DNA from: CAZEYT01 sp964516295
GTDB lineage: Bacteria > Verrucomicrobiota > Verrucomicrobiia > Chthoniobacterales > Terrimicrobiaceae
Reading direction: 5' to 3'
Length of the DNA stretch: 21,574 nt
NCBI GenBank assembly: GCA_964516295.1
Contig: CAZEYT010000047.1
Span: 1-21,574, forward strand
Shown here: positions 7,455 through 14,035 of the stretch, one piece after another
How positions within the stretch are numbered: the first letter of the stretch is position 1
Layout of the letters: each line of letters opens with the position of its first letter
Made by a program: the position numbers and the translations under genes
Notes under the pieces: generated by a model
Databases searched by the model: none
What the model was told of the DNA's origin: nothing
What the model saw: only the letters and a program-made list of their open reading frames with translations

Positions 7455-8738
7455 ATGCGCGACTTCCTGCACCCGGCCGACCGTCTCGTGGCGGCCATGG
7501 AACGAATCTACCGCTACCGGATGACGACGACGTCCGGCGGCAACCTTTCCATTCGTGAAGACGATGGCACGATCTGGATCACACCGGCGCGGATCGACAA
7601 AGGCGCGCTCCGTCGCGAGGACATTGTCGCCGTGCGGGCCGATGGGACGGTCGAGGGGCGGCACAAACCTTCCTCGGAGTTTCCATTTCATCGCAGAATT
7701 TATGAGTTGCGGCCCGACTTGCGCGGGTTGGTGCATGCCCATCCGGTCGCGCTTGTGGCGTTCAGCATTTGCGGGCAGGTGCCGGAGACGCGGATTTTTC
7801 CGAAAAGCCATGCGATCTGCGGCGAGGTCGGGTTTGCGCCGTATGCTCTGCCCGGAAGCGAACGGCTCGGCGAAAACATCGCGGCGGTCTTCGCGCAGGG
7901 CCCGTCGTGCGTGATGCTGGAAAATCACGGAGTCGTCGTCGGTGGGGAAACGTTCGAAGAAGCGTTCACGCGCTTCGAGACGCTGGAGTTCACTGCCAAG
8001 ACGCTGATCAAATCCCGCCCGCTCGGTGGTGCGGCTCCACTGACAGCCGGACAACTCGCGGGCGCGGCAGCGCGGCCGGGGGTGACCGGACAGTTCGAGC
8101 CCGGCCCGGCCACTTCCCGCGAACGGGCGCTGCGGCGCGAACTCTGTGATTTTGTCCGGCGTGGCTACCACCAGCGACTTCTCATCAGCAGCCAGGGAAC
8201 GTTTTCCGTGCGCCTCGGCGAACAGGAATTTCTTATGACCCCCGCCGGTGCCGACCGCGCGCATTTGCAGCCCGGGCAGGTCGTCCTGGCCGGACCGGAG
8301 GGAGTGGAGACAGGCAAAACCGTGAGCCGTGCGCTGCCGTGGCACGCGGCGATTTATGAGGCTCATCCCGGGGTGCAGTCGATCGCCATGGCCACGCCGG
8401 TGAATGCCACGGCCTTCGCCGTGAGCGCGGCCGCTCTTGACACGCGGACGATTCCCGAGAGCTACATTTTTCTCCGCGACGTGGACGTTTTTCCGTTTGA
8501 AATGGTTTATGGTGACCCCGGGACATTTGCAGCGCGGTGTCGGCCGGATTTTCCGGTGAGCCTGTTGGCCCACGATGGCGTGATGGTCCTCGGCACATCG
8601 CTCTTGGATGCGTTCGACCGGCTCGAGGTGCTGGAATCCACCGCCGAGGCCGTGATCAATGCTCTGTCGCTCGGCGAGGTAAGGCCGATGGGCGACGAGG
8701 TGATCGCCGAACTGGTGCGCGAATTTCTCGGCGGGTAA
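7455..8738 (+). CDS. Tandem class II aldolase/adducin-like protein, second domain degenerate
   Basis: 427 residues: two class II aldolase/adducin domains (about 8-190 and 222-410); single-domain members such as L-fuculose-phosphate aldolase are about half this length. Domain 1 is complete: G-G-N-L-S (28-32), catalytic Glu75 in S-S-E-F, zinc ligands His94 and His96 in H-A-H-P, and His158 in E-N-H-G. Domain 2 aligns along its length but has Ala293 in place of the Glu, M-A-T-P (312-315) in place of H-A-H-P, and A-H-D-G in place of E-N-H-G, so it is probably structural or regulatory. Domain 1 may be an aldolase, epimerase or dehydratase of sugar phosphates; the substrate cannot be read. The ATG at 7455 is preferred over one at 7407 because AAGGGG lies just before it. 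The stop is 3 bases from the convergent fabF stop. Confidence 0.88.
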   Translation: MRDFLHPADRLVAAMERIYRYRMTTTSGGNLSIREDDGTIWITPARIDKGALRREDIVAVRADGTVEGRHKPSSEFPFHRRIYELRPDLRGLVHAHPVALVAFSICGQVPETRIFPKSHAICGEVGFAPYALPGSERLGENIAAVFAQGPSCVMLENHGVVVGGETFEEAFTRFETLEFTAKTLIKSRPLGGAAPLTAGQLAGAAARPGVTGQFEPGPATSRERALRRELCDFVRRGYHQRLLISSQGTFSVRLGEQEFLMTPAGADRAHLQPGQVVLAGPEGVETGKTVSRALPWHAAIYEAHPGVQSIAMATPVNATAFAVSAAALDTRTIPESYIFLRDVDVFPFEMVYGDPGTFAARCRPDFPVSLLAHDGVMVLGTSLLDAFDRLEVLESTAEAVINALSLGEVRPMGDEVIAELVREFLGG

Positions 8739-8741
8739 GCC

Positions 8742-9983
8742 TCAGATCGCCCGGGCGATGATCGTGGCGTTGTGCCCGCCGAATCCGAATGAGTTGCTGA
8801 CCACGGTCTTGATCTTTGCCTCGCGGGCCACATTCGGCACGCAGTCGAGATCGCACTCCGGATCCGGATTTTCGAGATTGATGGTCGGCGGAACGATGCC
8901 GTTGCGGATCGCGAGGGCGGAGGCGGCGAGCTCGACTCCGCCGGCTGCACCGAGGAGGTGACCGGTCATCGACTTCGTCGCGCTGACCAAGACCTTCTTG
9001 GCGTGTTCGCCGAGGGCGAGCTTGATCGCCTTCGTTTCGCAAATGTCGCCGAGCCCGGTGGACGTCGCGTGGGCATTGATGTAATCGACGTCTTCCGGGT
9101 TGATTTTGGCGTGATCCATCGCGATCCGAATCGCCCGGGCTGCGCCTTCGCCCTCCGGCATGGGGGCGGTCATGTGATAGGCATCCGCCGTGCAGCCATA
9201 GCCTGCAATCTCGCAGATGATCGGCGCGCCGCGGCGTTTGGCGTGCTCGTATTCTTCGAGGACCATGACACCGGCCCCCTCGCTCATGATGAAGCCGTCG
9301 CGATCTTTGTCGAACGGGCGACACGCGCGCTGGGGTTCGTCGTTGCGGAGGCTGAGAGCCTTCATGGCCGCAAAGCCGCCGATGCCGAGAGGCGTAATCG
9401 TTGCTTCGCATCCACCCGCGAGGAAAATGTCCGCATCCCCGAATTTGATGATGCGCCAGGCTTCGCCGAGCGAGTTGTTCGCCGTCGCGCAGGCTGTGAC
9501 GATGCACATGTTCGGCCCGCGGAGGTCATATTCCATCGAAACAATGCCGCTCGCCATGTTCGAAATCATCATGGCAATCGTGAAGGGCGAGACGCGGGAG
9601 GGACCGCGCTCGAGGAGGCGTTTACACTCGTCCTCCATGCTGCGGAGGCCGCCGATGCCGCTGCCGATCATGACGCCGAAGCGGTTGCGATCCACGGCGT
9701 CGAGGTTGATACCCGAGTCTTCCAGCGCCATTTTCGTGGCGGCCATGGCAAACTGCGTGAAGCGGTCGGTGCGTTTTGCCGACTTGGGGTTTTTGAAATA
9801 CCTGGCGGGCTCGAAGTCGGTGACTTCGCCGGCGATCTTGCAATCAAACGTAGTGGAATCGAAGGCCTGAAAGTGCCGGATGCCGCTTCGACCGTTCGTG
9901 AGGGCATCCCAAAATGTGGGGATGTCGTTGCCAATCGGCGTGACGACACCCATTCCTGTGACCACTACTCTTCTTTCGCTCAT
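8742..9983 (-). CDS. fabF: 3-oxoacyl-[ACP] synthase II (FabF)
   Basis: 413 residues, full family length. Condensing enzyme of type II fatty acid synthesis: elongates acyl-ACP with malonyl-ACP. The Cys-His-His triad is complete: Cys165 in T-A-C-A-T, His305 in N-A-H-A-T-S-T, His342 in M-T-G-H-L-L-G-A-A-G, and the closing glycine-rich F-G-F-G-G-H-N-A. The ATG at 9983 gives the standard M-S-E-R-R-V-V-V-T-G start; a much longer upstream reading is not supported by family length. An AGGAG sits about 19 bases upstream, farther than usual. No acpP precedes it, which is the commonest arrangement; instead it follows the exbB-exbD-tonB group on the same strand with a gap of about 95 bases, so it may have its own promoter. 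Confidence 0.95.
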   Translation of the reverse strand: MSERRVVVTGMGVVTPIGNDIPTFWDALTNGRSGIRHFQAFDSTTFDCKIAGEVTDFEPARYFKNPKSAKRTDRFTQFAMAATKMALEDSGINLDAVDRNRFGVMIGSGIGGLRSMEDECKRLLERGPSRVSPFTIAMMISNMASGIVSMEYDLRGPNMCIVTACATANNSLGEAWRIIKFGDADIFLAGGCEATITPLGIGGFAAMKALSLRNDEPQRACRPFDKDRDGFIMSEGAGVMVLEEYEHAKRRGAPIICEIAGYGCTADAYHMTAPMPEGEGAARAIRIAMDHAKINPEDVDYINAHATSTGLGDICETKAIKLALGEHAKKVLVSATKSMTGHLLGAAGGVELAASALAIRNGIVPPTINLENPDPECDLDCVPNVAREAKIKTVVSNSFGFGGHNATIIARAI

Positions 9984-10078
9984 GTCAAATCGCTGTTTAA
10001 GTACTCCTGCGCGGCAGGCTACTAGGCGGAATGGCGGGCGGGTTGGCAATAAAATTTTCCTCCGCCGGGGTGCCATCG

Positions 10079-10318
10079 TTAGAACACGCCGGGATGGACG
10101 CGCTCGTTGAGGCTGCCGCAGCGGGGGCAAACCGGGAGGGGCGTTGCCGAGCGGTCCTCGTATTCGAGCGCACAGACGGCACAGCGGATGCGGTGGCGTC
10201 GGGCCCGGTGGCTCTGGTGGCGGCGGCCGATCTCCACGAGGATCCAGACCGCGAGAATTCCGGTGAGAAAGACCAGAAGCAGCACAAAAACCAGCCACGG
10301 CAGTTCGATGGCGATCAT
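10079..10318 (-). CDS. Small membrane-anchored zinc-ribbon protein
   Basis: 79 residues. One strongly hydrophobic helix (about residues 7-28), a basic stretch (R-R-H-Q-S-H-R-A-R-R-H-R), then a zinc ribbon with C-A-V-C and C-P-R-C-G. The ATG at 10318 overlaps the TGA of the tonB-like gene as ATGA, fixing the start and pointing to co-translation with the ExbB-ExbD-TonB group. The topology (short N-terminus, positive residues after the helix) would place the ribbon in the cytoplasm. I do not recognise a named family. It might be an assembly or sensing subunit of the neighbouring energised complex; that is inference from position only. Confidence 0.7.
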   Translation of the reverse strand: MIAIELPWLVFVLLLVFLTGILAVWILVEIGRRHQSHRARRHRIRCAVCALEYEDRSATPLPVCPRCGSLNERVHPGVF

Positions 10319-11019
10319 GGCGCGGGGTCGGCGCCCCAGTGAAACGTGACGAAATCCCACACGGTGGTTTCACCGCCCGCCGCGAAGGGCGTGGTTTCCA
10401 AAAACCGGATGGCGGCCCTGTCGAGCGTCGGTTCTCCGGAACTTCCCTGCGGAAAAACATGGGCGACCGAGCCGTCGGGGCGCACCGCGACAAGAAAATG
10501 CGCCGGCTCCGCGGCGACTCCGGGCGGGGCGACCAAGCCGGGGGTCAACGCCGGAACACGGTCGCGCAGAGCGGTTGCCGAAAGAACCGTCGCGACGGCC
10601 GGGCGTGGCGTCGGCGGCCGAAGCGCCTTGCTCAAGGGCACCGGCTCGACCGGAGGAGCCGCGGGTACGGCACGAACGTCGCGTTCCGGGAGGGCCACGA
10701 GGGGCGGAGCGGCATTTCGATAGCCGGGAACGTAGGCGACCGAGACGGGAAACTCCTCCAACCCGCGCCCCGGAGCAAAGACAGCCGGGTCTTTCGTCGG
10801 CAGGAGCGCCGCGAGACGCTGCGCCTCCTCGGTGCCGGGAGGAAAAAAGAACACGCGCGCATTTTGCGGGCTGTCGGCCTGCGGGGCCGGATAGACGATG
10901 GAAAAAATAAACACGATGGCCACATGGGCGACAGCCGCCAACACAATGGCGGCGGGCAGGATGACCTGCACGTGGTGGCGGCCCGGCCAACGGAAGATGA
11001 GCCCGTCGCCAGCACGCAT
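10315..11019 (-). CDS. TonB-like energy transducer
   Basis: 234 residues from the ATG at 11019, which shares one base with the exbD stop (TGATG); an in-frame GTG at 11022 is an equally close alternative. One transmembrane helix (about residues 19-42) carries a central histidine (His32), as the TonB helix does. A proline/alanine-rich periplasmic spacer follows (about 45-165), then a C-terminal TonB-type domain recognised by F-L-V-A-V-R-P-D-G-S-V and L-D-R-A-A-I-R-F-L-E-T-T-P-F. The family couples the proton-driven ExbB/ExbD motor to outer-membrane receptors. The order exbB-exbD-tonB supports the call. No TonB-dependent receptor lies in the window, so the cargo is unknown. Confidence 0.82.
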   Translation of the reverse strand: MRAGDGLIFRWPGRHHVQVILPAAIVLAAVAHVAIVFIFSIVYPAPQADSPQNARVFFFPPGTEEAQRLAALLPTKDPAVFAPGRGLEEFPVSVAYVPGYRNAAPPLVALPERDVRAVPAAPPVEPVPLSKALRPPTPRPAVATVLSATALRDRVPALTPGLVAPPGVAAEPAHFLVAVRPDGSVAHVFPQGSSGEPTLDRAAIRFLETTPFAAGGETTVWDFVTFHWGADPAP

Positions 11020-11420
11020 CACGGCTCTTCGGAAGTGGCCAGCACGGTCGGGAGGCCGAGTTCGAGGGCGATGGTCATGACGGCAGCGATTTGCTCAAAC
11101 GGGGCCTGGCGGTCGGCCTTGATGATGATCGTGCGCTTGCGTCCCTGAAGTTTCGCGAGGCGTTCGCGGAGCTGGTCGGGCGTGACCTGTTCATTCTCGA
11201 AGAACAAGGTCGAGAGCGGCGCGGCGGTGACGCTTACGACCTGGGGTCCGCGTTGTGGGGCGAGGAGAAACGGGGACTCCGGCACGGCGACCGAGACGCC
11301 CGGCTGGAGCAAAAACGACGTGCTAAGCACGAGAAAAAAGACCAGCGCCAGGACCACGTCGAGCGACGGGGCGACAAAAAGCAGCGCGGGGTGGGGTCCG
11401 GGTGTGCGGACGAGTTTCAC
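11019..11420 (-). CDS. exbD: ExbD/TolR-type biopolymer transport protein
   Basis: 133 residues. A short cytoplasmic N-terminus, one transmembrane helix with the essential acidic residue (Asp21 in A-P-S-L-D-V-V-L-A-L), and a periplasmic domain ending in a T-I-I-I-K-A-D-R-Q-A-P-F segment typical of ExbD/TolR. It is the proton-conducting partner of ExbB. The start is GTG at 11420, overlapping the exbB stop as GTGA; the stop overlaps the tonB-like start. Whether it belongs to an Exb or Tol system cannot be decided from the protein alone; the following TonB-like gene favours Exb. Confidence 0.9.
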   Translation of the reverse strand: MKLVRTPGPHPALLFVAPSLDVVLALVFFLVLSTSFLLQPGVSVAVPESPFLLAPQRGPQVVSVTAAPLSTLFFENEQVTPDQLRERLAKLQGRKRTIIIKADRQAPFEQIAAVMTIALELGLPTVLATSEEP

Positions 11421-12043
11421 GGGCGTTTCGCGGGTTCGTCGGTTCCGTGGAGGATTTCGATGATCTCGATGGCGGCGCGCTCGATGTCGTGGAGGACATC
11501 ATTCACTCTGGCGGAAATGTAGCTGTGCGCGACAAAGGCCGGGATCGCGACGGTGAGGGCGGCGGCGGACGTGAGGAGGCTCTCATAGACACCGCCTGCG
11601 ATTTCTGCCGCGGTCGCATAGCCGCCGTGGGCGGAGATCTGTTGAAAAGCCGCTAGGAGGCCGAGGATCGTGCCGAGCAGACCGACCAAAGGCGTGGCGT
11701 AGGCAATGGTGGAGAGGAGGGCGAGGTTTTTTTCGAGACGGGGGACCTCGAGTTGACCCGCCTCTTGCGCGATGTCACGCAGTTCCGAGCGTGGTGCGTC
11801 GTGCCGCAGGAGCATGGCATGCAGCACGCGTGGCACCGGTCCCGGCGTGGCGGCGCATTCCCGTACCGCTTCGGTGAAGTTTTTGCGCCGGAGGAGGTTT
11901 GCCAGACCGCGGAGAAAATCTCCCGTGTGAATCGACGCCCGGTGCAAAAAGAAGATGCGCTCCAGAAAAACCCCGAGCGCCGTGATGCTGCAGAGCAGGA
12001 TCAACCACATCAACGGTCCGCCTTTTTGCAAAAGTTCCAGCAT
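11417..12043 (-). CDS. exbB: ExbB/TolQ/MotA-type proton channel protein
   Basis: 208 residues with three hydrophobic segments (about 10-30, 105-130, 150-175). The conserved channel region reads T-P-L-V-G-L-L-G-T-I-L-G-L-L, followed by the third-helix motif A-A-A-L-T-V-A-I-P-A-F-V-A. It forms the pentameric stator-like channel around ExbD and uses the proton gradient to energise TonB. The ATG at 12043 lies 41 bases after the stop of the roadblock gene, with only a weak ribosome binding site. It is chained by 4-base overlap to exbD. Confidence 0.92.
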   Translation of the reverse strand: MLELLQKGGPLMWLILLCSITALGVFLERIFFLHRASIHTGDFLRGLANLLRRKNFTEAVRECAATPGPVPRVLHAMLLRHDAPRSELRDIAQEAGQLEVPRLEKNLALLSTIAYATPLVGLLGTILGLLAAFQQISAHGGYATAAEIAGGVYESLLTSAAALTVAIPAFVAHSYISARVNDVLHDIERAAIEIIEILHGTDEPAKRP

Positions 12044-12084
12044 GATTCAAAGTCTGCCCCCGCGTCGTCCGGGGGCCGTTGGTT

Positions 12085-13596
12085 TCAGTGTCCCGGCAGG
12101 TTGCGGCCGCCGTCCCCGGCCGGGAGGGTGAGGCGCGCCTTGGCGAGTTCGCCGAGGGCGGAGGCCATTTTTTCGCGAACCCCGGGCACGAATCCGCGAT
12201 CTTTGTGAAAGACGAGCATGGTGAGATCCCCGCGATGGAAAAAACTGATGACGCCTTTTTCGGTGTGGAGCGTGACGGCCGGGACGGTGCCGACGCCCAT
12301 GCGGGCGGAGGATTCCCGCATCGCGCGCAGCATGTCGGCGGCGTGAGCGCTCAGTGAGACGAGATCAACGTGGGCCGGGGCATTGTGGGCGGCGACGACG
12401 ACGGACCCGTGGGTAAGGACGCAGGAATTGATGCCTGGGAGTTCGCCGCAAAGCTCGATGACGCGGGCGACGGTGAGTTTTTCCTCGGTGAGAAAAAGGG
12501 CCTGAAGGGGCTCTTCCTCCGCGATCTCGGGCACGGAAGCCTTCTGTTCTACTGGAGTTGTCTCCAGAACGGGAACCGAGGATTTTGTCTCCGGGGCGAC
12601 GGGCTCGGGGTCAGACGGGAGCAGTGTCGCCGTGACCTTCGGCTCTCCCGGAGGGACCGATGGACTCGCGGGGGGTGGAGGAACCGGCCGAACGGGCGGC
12701 GGAAGAGCAGTGCGGGTAGTGGGCGGGGGAGGATTCGCCGCGCGAGGGGTTTCCCGGAGCAGCGGTTTCGAGACCGGCGGCGGAGGAATCTCCGTCGGAG
12801 GCTGTGGATCGCCGGCTTTCTCTTGGGGGAAATCGGGCGACTGGACCTCGGATGTGGCAGTCGGAGACTGCGCGGACGGAATGGTCCGTGCTGGAGCGGT
12901 TCCTTTCTGGGGAAGCGGGGTCCTCAGAGGTGCGGCTGGAGGGGTCGGAATGTTGAGGGCTTCGCTCTTTCGTCGGAAGATCGGCATTCCAGAAAAAAGG
13001 CCTCTTCGTTTGGGTGGGACCTTGAGGCCGGGATCGAACGGTTCTTCCGTTGCCAGAGTTTCGGAGACGGCTTGTGTGGGAAGGGCGACGGGTTCGGGGG
13101 TTGGTGGAGGGGGGATGTCTTGCGACGGTCGCGTTGCCTCGGCAATCGGGGCAATTTCGGTCTTGGAGGTCTCCGGCGACGGATGATCTGGAGCCGGAGT
13201 CAAGGAAGGTTCGACCGCGACGCTTTCCTCGGCGACGTTCTCCACAATCGGCGCGGGCGTTACCTCTTCGGGAATTGCCTCTTCATGCGGGACGAGTGCG
13301 TAGGCGGCGGCGAGACGGCAGGCGGGAAGGGGAATCAAGGTCTCACCCCCTTTCACGTAGTCCGGCAAGAGTTCGGCGAGTCGCGACAGGCTCACGCGAG
13401 GGACGTTCGAGCGGAAGATTTCCCCGGCCGGGAGGTGGAGCCGGAGGTCGGGGGCAAAAGGTTTGAGACGGCTTTCCTTGGGGAGCAGGGGCTCGAGGAA
13501 AGCCGCGGGGAGTTCGATTGTTTCCGGAGGCGTGAACCAGTAACGGTAACGCGGCCCCCGCACCGGAGGCTCCGGCGTCTCTTTCAGTTGTTTCAT
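12085..13596 (-). CDS. Proline-rich protein with C-terminal roadblock/LC7-like domain
   Basis: 503 residues in three parts. Residues 1-105 look folded and include R-L-H-L-P-A-G-E-I-F and V-S-L-S-R-L-A-E-L-L-P. Residues about 105-363 are a low-complexity linker rich in Pro, Glu, Ala and Thr with several P-P-P-P runs. Residues 364-503 resemble a roadblock/LC7 (MglB/longin-like) domain: V-I-E-L-C-G-E-L-P-G-I-N-S-C-V-L, an S-L-S-A-H-A-A-D-M-L helix, then V-T-L-H-T-E-K-G-V-I-S-F-F and L-T-M-L-V-F-H. No signal peptide or membrane helix is seen, so it is probably cytoplasmic. The ATG at 13596 is preferred over a reading 58 codons longer that would cover the hisI start. It lies first in the exb group and shares a 43-base divergent promoter region with hisI. 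Function unknown; the family regulates small GTPases or scaffolds. Confidence 0.8.
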   Translation of the reverse strand: MKQLKETPEPPVRGPRYRYWFTPPETIELPAAFLEPLLPKESRLKPFAPDLRLHLPAGEIFRSNVPRVSLSRLAELLPDYVKGGETLIPLPACRLAAAYALVPHEEAIPEEVTPAPIVENVAEESVAVEPSLTPAPDHPSPETSKTEIAPIAEATRPSQDIPPPPTPEPVALPTQAVSETLATEEPFDPGLKVPPKRRGLFSGMPIFRRKSEALNIPTPPAAPLRTPLPQKGTAPARTIPSAQSPTATSEVQSPDFPQEKAGDPQPPTEIPPPPVSKPLLRETPRAANPPPPTTRTALPPPVRPVPPPPASPSVPPGEPKVTATLLPSDPEPVAPETKSSVPVLETTPVEQKASVPEIAEEEPLQALFLTEEKLTVARVIELCGELPGINSCVLTHGSVVVAAHNAPAHVDLVSLSAHAADMLRAMRESSARMGVGTVPAVTLHTEKGVISFFHRGDLTMLVFHKDRGFVPGVREKMASALGELAKARLTLPAGDGGRNLPGH

Positions 13597-13639
13597 CGCC
13601 TGTTTCCGATTATCCAAGTTTCCTCTCTGACGCAATACC
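13597..13639. promoter_or_regulatory. Divergent promoter region, hisI / roadblock-exb operon
   Basis: 43 bases between the start codons of two divergent genes, so both promoters must sit here or within the coding sequences. It is more AT-rich than its surroundings. I cannot assign -35/-10 elements with confidence. Confidence 0.5.
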
Positions 13640-14035
13640 GTGGAATTCAATTTCAAATTTACCGAGGACGGACTGATCCCCGTGATCGTCCAAGAAGCCA
13701 CCGCGACGCCACTCCCGACCGGTCGTGTTCTGATGTTTGCCTGGATGAACCGCGAGTCTCTGACCCGCACGCTCGAAAGCGGCCTGATGACCTATTGGAG
13801 CCGCTCGCGCAAGAAACTCTGGCTCAAAGGCGAGACAAGCGGGCATACCCAGCGGGTCGTAAGGTGGTTTGTGGATTGCGATCAGGATGTGCTTCTTTTT
13901 GAGGTCGAACAGACCTCGGGGGCCTGTCACACCGGCTACCAGAGTTGTTTTTTCCAGCAACTCGACCGCGAGGCCCGGCCGCTGCCGATTGCGGAGTCGA
14001 AACTTTTCGACGCCGGAAAAACCTACGGCCATTGA
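13640..14035 (+). CDS. hisI: Phosphoribosyl-AMP cyclohydrolase (HisI)
   Basis: 131 residues, the monofunctional length (no fused HisE). It opens the purine ring of phosphoribosyl-AMP in histidine synthesis, in the cytoplasm. Motifs: W-S-R-S-R-K-K-L-W-L-K-G-E-T-S-G (53-68), the metal-binding D-C-D-Q-D (79-83), and G-A-C-H-T-G-Y-Q-S-C-F (95-104); Cys80, Cys96 and Cys103 match the zinc ligands. The start is a GTG, fixed by an in-frame TGA only 12 bases upstream; no Shine-Dalgarno is evident. Its last 13 bases overlap the end of the convergent PEP-CTERM gene. Confidence 0.95.
   Translation: MEFNFKFTEDGLIPVIVQEATATPLPTGRVLMFAWMNRESLTRTLESGLMTYWSRSRKKLWLKGETSGHTQRVVRWFVDCDQDVLLFEVEQTSGACHTGYQSCFFQQLDREARPLPIAESKLFDAGKTYGH

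Noticed and set aside
12370..13902. Plus-strand frame of 510 codons opposite the roadblock gene and across hisI
   Set aside because: Gly/Arg-rich mirror of the proline-rich linker, and it overlaps a confirmed hisI in another frame.
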